From the NCBI GenBank assembly GCA_016783885.1, contig JADHVR010000009.1, positions 1 to 64,000 on the forward strand: DNA of 64,000 nucleotides, written 5' to 3'. Below, one piece after another: positions 36,574 to 45,319 of the stretch (its first letter is position 1; each line of letters opens with the position of its first letter). The notes under the pieces were generated by a model that saw only the letters and a program-made list of their open reading frames with translations, did no database searches and had not been told where the DNA came from. A program made the translations under genes and the position numbers. Source of the stretch: Bacteroidales bacterium (GTDB lineage: Bacteria; Bacteroidota; Bacteroidia; Bacteroidales; JAADJA01).

Positions 36574-38211
36574 GTGAGAATCGCTTTAGCTCAAATAAAC
36601 TACCACATTGGTAATTTCGAAAACAATGAAAAAAAAGTAATTGATGCTATACACAAGGCAAAAGAGCAAAAAGCCGATTTGATAGTATTTGCAGAGCTTG
36701 CCATCTGCGGCTATCCCCCGCGCGATTTCCTGGAATTTGAAGATTTTATTAATAAATGCAATGCAGCAATAGAAAGGATTGCCAAAGAATGTACCGGTAT
36801 AGCTGCAATAATCGGGTCGCCGTCTGAAAATCCGGAGGTCAAAGGCAAGGACCTTTACAATACGGCTTTTTTCCTTTCGGAAGGAAAGGTGATTTCCAAA
36901 CATTTTAAAACGCTTTTGCCTAATTATGATATTTTTGATGAATATCGCTATTTTGAACCGAATAATATTTTTAAAACCGTAGATTATAAAGGTCAAAGAT
37001 TAGCCATTACTATTTGCGAAGACTTATGGAACATAGGGGATGACCTGTTATACAGGGGTAATCCTATGGATGAACTTTTTAAGCAAAATCCCGATATCAT
37101 TATAAACATTGCAGCATCACCTTTTGCTTACGACCAGGCTGAGAAACGTAAAGAGATTTTGTCGCAAAATGTTAAAAAGTACAAACTTCCGTTGATTTAT
37201 GTGAACCATGTCGGCGCTCAGACCGAACTGCTGTTTGATGGCGGCTGTATGATTATTAACTCTAATGGTTTAATTGCAGATGAACTGGATTATTTTAAAG
37301 AAGACTTCATGGTGTACGACCTTGAAAGAATTGAAGAAATTACCTCTCCTGTAATCAAAGAGAAACCTTCAAAAATAGCCCTTATCCATGATGCTTTGGT
37401 GATGGGTATAAAAAATTACTTTCAAAAACTTGGATTCAAAAAGGCTATCTTAGGTCTTTCCGGAGGGATTGATTCTGCAGTAACTATTGTTCTGGCTGCC
37501 GAAGCGCTTGGAAGTGAAAATATCAGGGCGGTGATGCTGCCTTCCAGGTTCTCAACCGGCCATTCACTCAAAGATGCTGTGGGTCTAACTAAAAACCTTA
37601 ATATACCGTACGACGTCATTGCCATTGAGGAAGCATTTAAAAGTTTCGAATCTGCGTTAAAGCCTTATTTCAAAGACCTTCCTTTTAATATTGCAGAAGA
37701 GAACATACAGGCGCGTGTCAGGGGTGTGATACTTATGGCGCTATCGAATAAATTCGGATATATTTTACTGAACACTTCCAACAAAAGCGAAGCTGCGGTT
37801 GGTTACGGAACGCTTTACGGTGACATGAACGGCGGACTTTCGGTTTTAGGCGATGTTTACAAAACCGAAGTCTTTGACCTGGCAAGGTATATCAATCGCG
37901 AAAAAGAGATCATTCCGAAAAACACTATTACAAAACCTCCGTCAGCCGAACTCCGTCCCGACCAGAAAGATTCGGATTCGCTGCCTAACTATGATATCTT
38001 AGATAAAATACTTTATCAATATATCGAATTACGACGGGGACCAAACGAACTGACAGAAATGGGATTTGATGAAGCCGTTGTGAGAAAAACTCTGAAGCTC
38101 GTCAATACCAGCGAATACAAACGTCATCAGACGCCACCAATTTTGCGTGTATCTCCTAAAGCATTCGGAATGGGAAGAAGAATGCCGATAGTGGCGAAGT
38201 ATTTGGCGTAA
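36574..38211 (+). CDS. nadE: NAD+ synthase, glutamine-hydrolysing
   Basis: Residues 1-260 form a nitrilase-type glutaminase domain with Glu41 (FAELAICGYPP), a lysine in the KTLLPNYDIFDEYRYF segment and the nucleophilic cysteine in ICEDLWN. The C-terminal NAD synthetase domain has the PP-loop LGLSGGIDSAV and the later NTSNKSEAAVGYGTLYGD. Together they convert deamido-NAD and glutamine to NAD. The start is GTG at 36574. The 545 residues are normal. Confidence 0.95.
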   Translation: MRIALAQINYHIGNFENNEKKVIDAIHKAKEQKADLIVFAELAICGYPPRDFLEFEDFINKCNAAIERIAKECTGIAAIIGSPSENPEVKGKDLYNTAFFLSEGKVISKHFKTLLPNYDIFDEYRYFEPNNIFKTVDYKGQRLAITICEDLWNIGDDLLYRGNPMDELFKQNPDIIINIAASPFAYDQAEKRKEILSQNVKKYKLPLIYVNHVGAQTELLFDGGCMIINSNGLIADELDYFKEDFMVYDLERIEEITSPVIKEKPSKIALIHDALVMGIKNYFQKLGFKKAILGLSGGIDSAVTIVLAAEALGSENIRAVMLPSRFSTGHSLKDAVGLTKNLNIPYDVIAIEEAFKSFESALKPYFKDLPFNIAEENIQARVRGVILMALSNKFGYILLNTSNKSEAAVGYGTLYGDMNGGLSVLGDVYKTEVFDLARYINREKEIIPKNTITKPPSAELRPDQKDSDSLPNYDILDKILYQYIELRRGPNELTEMGFDEAVVRKTLKLVNTSEYKRHQTPPILRVSPKAFGMGRRMPIVAKYLA

Positions 38212-38233
38212 TTATTAGCTAAGGGCTGTCTTT

Positions 38234-38473
38234 TCAAGCTACACTCAACATTTTATTTGCATAATCGGTATTTGAAGTCGGTGCAGGTAATTCTTTGCCT
38301 TCTTTTTTATAGAGTTCAATCATTTCATCAACAATATTACAAAGCTCTGCAAAAACTTCTTTTTCGTTATTCCCATGACAACCACCATAAAATAATCCCG
38401 GACAACTACCAACGAAGCATTGATCTTCATTCGACCATTCTAAAATTTTAACATATCTTGCACTTTCTTTCAT
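38234..38473 (-). CDS. Orphan HicB-family protein
   Basis: The 79-residue protein has a HicB-like fold (YVKILEWSNEDQCFVGSCPGLFYGGCHGNNEKEVFAELCNIVDEMIELYKK) but no hicA gene on either side: nadE converges on it and the NifU-domain gene lies upstream. It could be a solitary antitoxin remnant that acts in trans on another HicA, or a HicB-like protein with a different role. Its own promoter is well formed. Confidence 0.75.
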   Translation of the reverse strand: MKESARYVKILEWSNEDQCFVGSCPGLFYGGCHGNNEKEVFAELCNIVDEMIELYKKEGKELPAPTSNTDYANKMLSVA

Positions 38474-38488
38474 TTTCTGGATTCATTG

Positions 38489-38519
38489 CAAAAATACAAT
38501 AATACAACTAAAATTGCAA
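38489..38519 (-). promoter_or_regulatory. Promoter of the orphan hicB gene
   Basis: On the minus strand, TTG (38517-38519) and TATTTTTG (38489-38496) are separated by exactly 20 nt, and the -7 box is about 15 nt before the start codon. Confidence 0.65.
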
Positions 38520-38535
38520 GCAATAATTTGTAGTA

Positions 38536-38787
38536 TTATAAGCTCACCGCTTCAACCGCCTTGATTTCGGGGATAGCTTTTATCATTGCCGATTCTACAC
38601 CACCCTTTAATGTCATCATGCTGTATGGGCATGAACCGCAGGCTCCCAATAGTTTAACATTTACGATATTATCATCGGTAATTTCAACGAATTGGATATC
38701 TCCTCCATCCTGTTGTAAATAGGGTCTTATCTGTTCAATTACATTTTGAACTTTGCTGCTTAGTTCTGTTCTTTTTTTGTCAGTCAT
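38536..38787 (-). CDS. NifU C-terminal domain (Nfu-type) Fe-S carrier
   Basis: The 83-residue protein is a stand-alone Nfu domain that carries and transfers Fe-S clusters. The cluster-binding motif is GACGSCPYS (CxxC), in the typical context VNVKLLGAC...MTLKGGVESAM. It lies 4 nt after the mrp gene and is surely co-transcribed with it, forming a two-gene Fe-S delivery module. Confidence 0.93.
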   Translation of the reverse strand: MTDKKRTELSSKVQNVIEQIRPYLQQDGGDIQFVEITDDNIVNVKLLGACGSCPYSMMTLKGGVESAMIKAIPEIKAVEAVSL

Positions 38788-38791
38788 TTTA

Positions 38792-39895
38792 TTATTTCTT
38801 TGTTATTTCTACGATTTTTGATGGTTCAAAGTTTGCATTCCGGATAGCAACCTGCTGTGCCACGCTCTTCGCCAGTTCAAGGAAGGCTTTAGCAATGGGA
38901 GTGTCGTCTTCCAATGCAACCGGGCTTCCTTCATCACCCGACTCACGGATGCTTTGTATCAGGGGAATTTGTCCTAATAATACAATATTGGCATCTTCAG
39001 CTAATTTTCTACCGCCTTCTTTCCCAAAAATATAATACTTATTGTCAGGCAATTCAGCCGGAGTAAACCACGACATGTTTTCAACCAAACCAAGAATAGG
39101 TACATTTATTTCCTTTTGTGCAAACATGCTGAAAGCTTTTCGGGCATCAGTCAGTGCAACTTCCTGAGGAGTGCTCACTATCACTGCTCCTGTAACGGGC
39201 AAGGTTTGAACAAGGGTTAAATGAATGTCGCCGGTTCCCGGGGGCAAATCCACGATAAAGTAATCCAGTTCGCCCCATTCCGTATCGTTTATTAATTGGT
39301 TCAAAGCGTTGGTTGCCATGGGACCCCTCCATATCAATGCTTGTGAAGAATCAACGAAGAACCCGATGGAAAGCACCTTTATGCCGTACTTTTCAATAGG
39401 GATTATTTTGGTTTTCCCATCTACTTCTTTACCCGTGGGGTGTGCATTTTCCAGATTGAACATTAACGGAACGGAAGGCCCATAAATATCAGCATCCAGC
39501 AATCCGACCTTTGCTCCGGTTTTTGCAAGTGATACTGCCAGGTTAGCTGCCACGGTTGATTTACCCACACCGCCTTTCCCTGATGCTACGGCAATAATAT
39601 TTTTTACTCCCTTGAGCATTAATTCCGTATCCTTTCTTCTCGTTGTAACAGAAGATTCAAAATTCACTTCTACTTCAAGATTTTTATCCACATACTTGTG
39701 AACAGCATCAATACTATCCTGTTTCATCTTATTCTTCAGCGGACAAGCCGGGGTAGTCAGAATCAAATCGAAACTGACTTTATTCCCTTCTGTTTTAACA
39801 TTCCCGATCATATTCAATGTTACCAGGTCTTTCTTCAGATCCGGGTCATCCACATGTTTCAGTGCATCCAGTATTTGTTTTTTTGTAACTGTCAT
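38792..39895 (-). CDS. mrp: Mrp/ApbC-family Fe-S carrier ATPase
   Basis: An N-terminal DUF59/MIP18 domain (about residues 1-90) is followed by a P-loop ATPase with the deviant Walker A VASGKGGVGKS (near residue 105). Further family segments are LLDADIYGPSVP and DYFIVDLPPGTGD. These proteins bind and transfer [4Fe-4S] clusters. The CxxC pair found in many Mrp proteins is not visible here, since the segment after VENMSWF reads TPAELPDNKYYIFG. This agrees with the Bacteroidetes type but could weaken cluster binding by this chain alone. Confidence 0.93.
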   Translation of the reverse strand: MTVTKKQILDALKHVDDPDLKKDLVTLNMIGNVKTEGNKVSFDLILTTPACPLKNKMKQDSIDAVHKYVDKNLEVEVNFESSVTTRRKDTELMLKGVKNIIAVASGKGGVGKSTVAANLAVSLAKTGAKVGLLDADIYGPSVPLMFNLENAHPTGKEVDGKTKIIPIEKYGIKVLSIGFFVDSSQALIWRGPMATNALNQLINDTEWGELDYFIVDLPPGTGDIHLTLVQTLPVTGAVIVSTPQEVALTDARKAFSMFAQKEINVPILGLVENMSWFTPAELPDNKYYIFGKEGGRKLAEDANIVLLGQIPLIQSIRESGDEGSPVALEDDTPIAKAFLELAKSVAQQVAIRNANFEPSKIVEITKK

Positions 39896-39918
39896 TTTTT
39901 ATTTTAATTTAGAACCTG

Positions 39919-39947
39919 CAAAAATATTCAAAACTATTAAAATACAA
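39919..39947 (-). promoter_or_regulatory. Promoter for the mrp-nfu operon
   Basis: On the minus strand, TTG (39945-39947) and TATTTTTG (39919-39926) are 18 nt apart, about 24 nt before the mrp start codon. Confidence 0.55.
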
Positions 39948-39999
39948 ACCATTAATAAATGAATAATAGAGAAGAGAGATTAAAAAATGGATAGAAAAA

Positions 40000-40296
40000 T
40001 TAATCCTTTTCATCAACAATCAAAAATATATCCTCATCATCGCGCTTCATCAGGTATTTTTCACGGGCAAATTTTTCGAGGCTGTCAGTATCGGTCTTTA
40101 AACGGTGAAGGGCAATGCTGTCGTTATTAATTTCCTTAAGATAGTATTGCTTTTGTTTGTTTAATCCTTTTAATGTAGAAACAAGCCTGAATTGATTTAT
40201 AAAATTATTCCTGTCGAAAAACATCATCCAGACTATAAATGCCAGGATAGCAATTACATATCTATTTTTCAGAAAGGAAGGTATTTTTGCGAACAT
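40000..40296 (-). CDS. Septum formation initiator (FtsB/DivIC) family protein
   Basis: The 98-residue bitopic protein has a short basic N-terminus and one transmembrane helix (about 13-27). A coiled coil follows (about 40-75, TLKGLNKQKQYYLKEINN...) and then the family's FAREKYLMKRDDEDIFLI segment. FtsB/DivIC joins the periplasmic division complex with FtsL and FtsQ. It appears monocistronic with its own promoter. Confidence 0.9.
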   Translation of the reverse strand: MFAKIPSFLKNRYVIAILAFIVWMMFFDRNNFINQFRLVSTLKGLNKQKQYYLKEINNDSIALHRLKTDTDSLEKFAREKYLMKRDDEDIFLIVDEKD

Positions 40297-40319
40297 AACT
40301 TATTTTTCATTTTAAAATG

Positions 40320-40349
40320 CAAAGTTAAAGTGCAAACGAAAGAAATCAA
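40320..40349 (-). promoter_or_regulatory. Promoter for the FtsB/DivIC gene
   Basis: On the minus strand, TTG (40347-40349) and TAACTTTG (40320-40327) are 19 nt apart and lie about 24 nt before the start codon. Confidence 0.65.
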
Positions 40350-40457
40350 AAATTAATTATAAAACTTATTAAGAAAAGAGTGTTTATAAATCGTGTGAGG
40401 AGCGAGAGAAAGTCTTTGGTTATTGTCTATTGTTTATTCACAAATCACCAATCCAAT

Positions 40458-41378
40458 TTAGTGCACATCTATCCCATGCAACATATAAAACAAATGCATC
40501 AGGGTTTTCAGTATCTCGGTCATATATTCGTTAACAGCTTTCACACTTCCGGGCAGGGCATAAATTAGTGTTTCGCCCATAACTCCTGCAACTCCCCTAC
40601 TCAGCAAGGCATTTGGTTTCTCCATTCCGTATTTTAAACGAATCATTTCCATAATACCGGGTATTTCTTTTTCCATTAATGCCATTACCACTTCCGGAGT
40701 AAAATCTCTCGGGCCAATTCCAGTACCTCCCGTTGTAAAAACGACATCCGACTTTTTTTCCCTCGCCTTCAGCAACAAGGCTTCCAAAGCCTGTGGGTCA
40801 TCGGGTATAATGGTGTGTTCTATATCGAAGCGTTCGCTTTTCTTTGTAAAAAAGGCTTCGGTTAATTCTGCAATCCTTTGCCCGCTTTTATCTTCATATA
40901 CTCCATGGCTCGCCCTGTCGCTTAATGTGATAACATTCACTTTATAAATTTTCTGAACATGAGTAATCGTATCACCGGCTTTTAGTGTTCCGTTTTTGAA
41001 AACCCTGCAAAGGACACCTTCTTTTGGCATTAGGCAGTTACCCGCTTCCCTGAATTTATCATGAAATGGCTTTCCTGTTTTTACTACTTCCAGTTCAATA
41101 TCCCCGGAAATAAATCTGTCGAATATCTTCACTTTAAGTTCTCCCATGCCCTCAACGGTTATGTTTTCTGCAAACTCACCATATTTATATTCACGGCTGC
41201 CGGTCAGTTTCCTAAACAAATCAATATGATCGCTTCCTAACAGGCTCACCGGACGAACTGTTCCGGCATGAACATCACCTTCTATTCCTTCTTTGTTGAT
41301 TATAATTTGCTCAACAGCATGTTTCCGACCTCGGTTATCTGAAAGATTAACCGATAGGATTTTGAAATTTTCTGACAT
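40458..41378 (-). CDS. MOSC domain fused to MogA/MoaB molybdopterin adenylyltransferase
   Basis: Residues 1-145 form a MOSC domain (GIEGDVHAG, EYKYGEFAENITVEG, FREAGNCLMPKEGVLCRVF). Residues 150-306 form a MoaB/MogA domain (VITLSDRASHGVYEDKSG, FTTGGTGIGPRDFTPE, ALPGSVKAV) that binds or adenylylates molybdopterin. The fusion joins a sulfur-carrier-type domain with the MPT-adenylation step. It lies 13 nt after moaC in the same direction, so they form an operon. Confidence 0.92.
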   Translation of the reverse strand: MSENFKILSVNLSDNRGRKHAVEQIIINKEGIEGDVHAGTVRPVSLLGSDHIDLFRKLTGSREYKYGEFAENITVEGMGELKVKIFDRFISGDIELEVVKTGKPFHDKFREAGNCLMPKEGVLCRVFKNGTLKAGDTITHVQKIYKVNVITLSDRASHGVYEDKSGQRIAELTEAFFTKKSERFDIEHTIIPDDPQALEALLLKAREKKSDVVFTTGGTGIGPRDFTPEVVMALMEKEIPGIMEMIRLKYGMEKPNALLSRGVAGVMGETLIYALPGSVKAVNEYMTEILKTLMHLFYMLHGIDVH

Positions 41379-41391
41379 TGAATATATTTTT

Positions 41392-41850
41392 TCAAGTTTT
41401 GCTTTTTATTTTTGTCTTTTCTATCAATTTTATTTCCCCGATAACCATTTTCTTATCCACCACTTTACACATATCATAAACAGTAAGCAATGCAACATTT
41501 ACCGCAGTTAAGGCTTCCATTTCAATACCGGTTTTTCCAACACATCTTGCTTCACTTCTCACTATAACTCCATCATCAAGAAGTTCTGCTTTGACATCAA
41601 TTTTTGTGATTTGCAAAGGATGGCATAAAGGGATCAGATCACTTGTTTTTTTCCCTACCTGAATGCCAGCAATTTCACCCACTGTGAGTACATCTCCTTT
41701 TTTCATCACATTATCACGTATCAGCCTGACAGTTTCCCCGTTTAGCCTTATTATACCCTGAGCTTTGGCAATCCTGATCTGATCCGGTTTATTTCCAACA
41801 TCAACCATGTTGGCTTTGCCTTTATTGTCGGTGTGGGTAAGTTTTGACAT
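41392..41850 (-). CDS. moaC: Cyclic pyranopterin monophosphate synthase accessory protein
   Basis: MoaC rearranges the GTP-derived intermediate to cyclic pyranopterin monophosphate in molybdenum-cofactor synthesis. The sequence SDLIPLCHPLQI and the catalytic-region GIEMEALTAVNVALLTVYDMCK with K(VVDK) are diagnostic. The 152 residues are normal. moaA, moaE and moaD are not in the window; moeA lies 840 nt away beyond a toxin-antitoxin insertion. Confidence 0.95.
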   Translation of the reverse strand: MSKLTHTDNKGKANMVDVGNKPDQIRIAKAQGIIRLNGETVRLIRDNVMKKGDVLTVGEIAGIQVGKKTSDLIPLCHPLQITKIDVKAELLDDGVIVRSEARCVGKTGIEMEALTAVNVALLTVYDMCKVVDKKMVIGEIKLIEKTKIKSKT

Positions 41851-41994
41851 TTTTTATTTTTCTTTTAAATCTGTCGTTCATCAACCAGTTCTTTCTATGT
41901 TTTATAATATTTCACTATCTCTATTATAGCTTTCAAAATTATTAAATATCGAACAAGAATAATTATTATTATAAAACAATATTAATAATTTTTG

Positions 41995-42002
41995 TAATTT
42001 TG
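41995..42002 (+). promoter_or_regulatory. -7 element of the PIN cassette
   Basis: TAATTTTG lies only 8 nt before the PIN ATG, so the transcript would be nearly leaderless. A palindromic AATTATTA...TAATAATT sequence precedes it and could serve as an operator. Confidence 0.4.
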
Positions 42003-42009
42003 TAATATA

Positions 42010-42471
42010 ATGAAACAACGAATTTATATTGACAATTCTGTAATTGGCGGTTACTTTGACGAAGAGTTTAAAGAATCGACTAAACAACTATTTGATCGAA
42101 TACAGGCAAAAGATTTTGACATATATTTTTCCGAAGTTAACGAAACGGAATTAAGTTTAGCTCCCAAACACATTCGTGACATTAAAAAACTAATTCCGAA
42201 TGACTGTTTAAAATATCTTGACCTAAATGACGATTCAAAAAAACTTGCAGAAACTTATGTGAATGAAAAGGTGTTAGGACAAGCAAGTATAAATGATGCT
42301 TATCATATTGCAATTGCTTCCGTAAACCGACTTGACTGTTTGGTAAGTTGGAACTTCAGACATATTGTAAACTTTAGCAAAATCAAACTATTTAACTCAA
42401 TCAATTTAAAATTGGGTTACCCACTTATTGACATTAGATCACCATTAGAATTTTTAATATATGAAACCTAA
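42010..42471 (+). CDS. PIN-domain ribonuclease toxin
   Basis: The 153-residue PIN-domain protein has the acidic active-site residues in YIDNSVIGGYFDEEF (Asp near position 8), ETELS in the middle and NDAYHIAIA with SWNFRHI towards the end. Such nucleases cleave RNA, as VapC toxins do. The next ORF overlaps its stop codon and looks like an antitoxin, giving toxin-first order. The cassette is inserted, in opposite orientation, between moeA and moaC. Confidence 0.85.
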   Translation: MKQRIYIDNSVIGGYFDEEFKESTKQLFDRIQAKDFDIYFSEVNETELSLAPKHIRDIKKLIPNDCLKYLDLNDDSKKLAETYVNEKVLGQASINDAYHIAIASVNRLDCLVSWNFRHIVNFSKIKLFNSINLKLGYPLIDIRSPLEFLIYET

Positions 42472-42610
42472 GAAAGAAAAATCGTTTGACACAGTTGCAT
42501 TTTTCAGAGCTATCAAAGAAAAGTTAGCGGCTAAAATGACTGGTATGACTTTGGAGCAACAAAGGGATTTTATGCGACAAGTTAGAGATGGGGAAATTAA
42601 AATTGCGTAA
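42461..42610 (+). CDS. Small antitoxin candidate of the PIN cassette
   Basis: This 49-residue ORF is missing from the ORF track. It starts 11 nt inside the PIN gene (MKPKKEKSFDTVAFFRAIKEK) and ends RDGEIKIA. It is charged and helical, with a FDTVxFFRxIKxKLxxxMxGMTxEQ pattern seen in small proteins that follow PIN genes in Bacteroidetes. The overlap implies translational coupling. Antitoxin function is inferred from position and size. Confidence 0.7.
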   Translation: MKPKKEKSFDTVAFFRAIKEKLAAKMTGMTLEQQRDFMRQVRDGEIKIA

Positions 42611-42690
42611 AGTCAACAGAAAAAAAGCACAAAGAATAATAGCATCTAACTAAGGTGCTGCAAACTCTTTAAAAGCTAATCAATTCACAT

Positions 42691-43866
42691 TTAAATCTGT
42701 CGTACATTCACTAAATCTCCTTTTTTTAATATTGTTTGCCCAATTGGGACTGAAATTAAACCATTTGCTGAAGTCAAAGCATTTATATGTGCTGAACCAT
42801 GATATTCAATTGGATAAACTTCCCCGTTGTCATAAATTCGAACAGGCAGCCACGATAAACTGGTCGATTTTTTCCTGATATAATCCTTACCCATTGGTAA
42901 ATTGATTCGTACAGGGATATAATTAAACCCGGATAATCTATAAATAAAAGGTTTCACCAACAGCTCGAACTGAACAAAAGAAGAAACCGGGTTTCCCGGT
43001 AAACCGAAAATAAATTGTTTTTCTCTGATACCAAAAACCGTTGGTCTGCCAGGCTGAACAGCAATGCTTTTAAATTTCAGTTCCACACCAAGCTCTTCCA
43101 ATATTTGCGGTACGTAGTCAAAATCACCCATTGACACACCACCTGATAATATAACTATGTCATTTCTTTTAAAAGCTTTTGTTATCATTTCCCGGGTGGA
43201 TTCTTCCGTATCTGAAGCAATGCCGGTATATTCGGGAATGGCACCTGCATTTTTGACCATAGCAAGCAGTTGGTATGCATTGCTATTCCTGATCCGGGAA
43301 ACAGATGGTTTTTTATCAGGCTCTACGAGTTCATCACCGGTAGAAAAAACTGCAACTTTCGCCTGCCTGTAAACCATTGGATTTACACTTCCTGTGGTGG
43401 CTAACACGGCTATGTGCTGTGGTTTTATCAATGTTCCCTTTTTAAGGACAATTTCATCTTCTTTTATATCTTCTCCCCTGTAACAGATGTTATTTTTGAC
43501 TTTACTTTTTAAATACCTGATTTTATTTTCTCCCGTTTCTTCAACATCTTCTACCATGACAACGGTATCAGTGCCTTTGGGCATGGGAGCGCCGGTCATG
43601 ATCTTCGAACACTGATTTTTGGCAATATCCTTTTCAGGCACTTTTCCGGCAGGGATGATCTCGATGACTTCAAGTTCGTTGAACAGGTCTTCCTTTTTAC
43701 ATGCATACCCATCAACAGCCGATTTATCGAAAGGAGGCATTTCAATATCCGATTTAATATCTTCTGCAAGCACCCTGTTCAATGACTCTTTAAAATCAAC
43801 CCTTTCATTATCTAATATAAAAGCGGAATTTTCAACAATTTTCAATGCTTCTTCAAACTTGATCAT
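42691..43866 (-). CDS. moeA: Molybdopterin molybdenumtransferase
   Basis: MoeA inserts molybdate into adenylylated molybdopterin. The segments MPPFDKSAVDGYA, IMTGAPMPKGTDTVVMVED, VFSTGDELV, LSGGVSMGDFDYVP and FGLPGNPVSSFV follow the family order, and the C-terminal domain IV is present. The 391 residues are normal. Twelve bases separate it from an upstream Omp85-like gene, suggesting read-through from that operon. Confidence 0.95.
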   Translation of the reverse strand: MIKFEEALKIVENSAFILDNERVDFKESLNRVLAEDIKSDIEMPPFDKSAVDGYACKKEDLFNELEVIEIIPAGKVPEKDIAKNQCSKIMTGAPMPKGTDTVVMVEDVEETGENKIRYLKSKVKNNICYRGEDIKEDEIVLKKGTLIKPQHIAVLATTGSVNPMVYRQAKVAVFSTGDELVEPDKKPSVSRIRNSNAYQLLAMVKNAGAIPEYTGIASDTEESTREMITKAFKRNDIVILSGGVSMGDFDYVPQILEELGVELKFKSIAVQPGRPTVFGIREKQFIFGLPGNPVSSFVQFELLVKPFIYRLSGFNYIPVRINLPMGKDYIRKKSTSLSWLPVRIYDNGEVYPIEYHGSAHINALTSANGLISVPIGQTILKKGDLVNVRQI

Positions 43867-43877
43867 AAGATTATTTT

Positions 43878-45317
43878 TTATAACGGCGGCATAAAATGGA
43901 TAAAAAATCCGGCATCACCTTGTATGTTTAAAGAGTATTCAAACCTGATAACAAAATCGTAATAGGTTACAAAGTCAATACCAATGCCATAGCCTACAAG
44001 GAGTTCGTTTGCAAGAGGATTCGTAGCAGTATGATAGTTGTCAACAGCATAACCAATATCGGTAAATAAATTAATATAAAAAGCGTAATACAATTTGCTG
44101 AATTTTTCGGTTTTAATAAAATTGAAAGATAAATCTCTCAATGGTATCAGTTCAAATAGCAGATTATTTTTTAGAATTCCGTAATGCTGAGCGTCAATCA
44201 CATAATATTCATAACCTCTTAAAAAATTTCTTCCATACCCTAATCCTTTCTCGTAATAGTAGGGCTGATCCCCAAATAGTGAAATTTTTGTTGAAAAGCC
44301 GCTTGAATAAAAGAATCTTCCTTTAATTTTCAGATATTTTCTGATATTTGTTTGAATAAAAAGGGTGTTCACTTCAGGATTGTTAAAAATTCCCAATCCT
44401 TTTTTTTCTGTTGATACATCGAAATAATGACCAATTAAAGGATATTGTTTATAATCGCGGTAATCGCTTCTGTACTGGTAATAAAACGAAAAGAATTCAT
44501 TAATGTTATCGCTGCCAAATGAATAATCAGGATTTAAAATTAAAACCGAATCGGTTAACTGAAGTTTGGTATATCCAAGTTTAAACCAGTTAGTATTATG
44601 AATTCCTTTCCTGTGATATGCTTCGCCATAAGCAAAAAACTCTTTTTTCGGATGTATGCCTTCACTTTTATAATAAACCTCCTTATTATCTATCGAGTTA
44701 TATGTCATTTCATGATTTTGCGATAACCCAATAGCCATACCTGTACCCCAGGTTTGTTTTCGGTTTATATAGGGGATTTGATAAAAAAGCTCATATTTTT
44801 CGTCATAGCCAAAACGGGAGTAAACAATCAATTTCTCACGCCTGCCCCTGAAATTATTCCATGTAAGATAAACACCATAGTTTAATCGGCTCCAGTCCAT
44901 TTTTTTTAACCAGGCATTAAAATTACGGTCAGCCAATTCAAAGATGGGCACAGGCCATATATACCATCTTTCAATAAATTTAAAGCTTACGTCTATCTCG
45001 TCAGATGTACCCTCAACAGGGATGGAATCTAATATTACAAAATTGAATAATGAAGTGTTAACAAGGTTTTTCCTGCTTTGCTGCAAGATGTAACTTAATT
45101 CTTTTACAGGGATAGTATCATTTTCTTTAAACAACAGTTCACGCTGAATAATCCTATCCTTAGTGATCTTTTTCCCTTTGAAAGTGATTTTCCTGATAAT
45201 TACTTTTTCCGGCTCCTGTATTGTATCGGGATTAATAAAGGAAGTTGAATTTCCAAAACCAATTGAAAATAAACAAGTGCCTTGCAATAAAATAAAAAAA
45301 GTCAGCAGAAATTTCAT
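43878..45317 (-). CDS. Omp85-family outer-membrane protein with one POTRA-like domain
   Basis: A signal peptide (MKFLLTFFILLQGTCLFSIG) is followed by one POTRA-like domain (about 38-115; VIIRKITFKGKKITKDRIIQRELLFKENDTIP). The barrel region has aromatic strands and a conserved-looking FLRGYEYYVIDAQHYGILKNNLLFE segment near the Omp85 signature. The 479 residues make a short relative of BamA/TamA. It begins 3 nt after the CBS gene. A dedicated substrate is unknown. Confidence 0.85.
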   Translation of the reverse strand: MKFLLTFFILLQGTCLFSIGFGNSTSFINPDTIQEPEKVIIRKITFKGKKITKDRIIQRELLFKENDTIPVKELSYILQQSRKNLVNTSLFNFVILDSIPVEGTSDEIDVSFKFIERWYIWPVPIFELADRNFNAWLKKMDWSRLNYGVYLTWNNFRGRREKLIVYSRFGYDEKYELFYQIPYINRKQTWGTGMAIGLSQNHEMTYNSIDNKEVYYKSEGIHPKKEFFAYGEAYHRKGIHNTNWFKLGYTKLQLTDSVLILNPDYSFGSDNINEFFSFYYQYRSDYRDYKQYPLIGHYFDVSTEKKGLGIFNNPEVNTLFIQTNIRKYLKIKGRFFYSSGFSTKISLFGDQPYYYEKGLGYGRNFLRGYEYYVIDAQHYGILKNNLLFELIPLRDLSFNFIKTEKFSKLYYAFYINLFTDIGYAVDNYHTATNPLANELLVGYGIGIDFVTYYDFVIRFEYSLNIQGDAGFFIHFMPPL

Positions 45318-45319
45318 TC

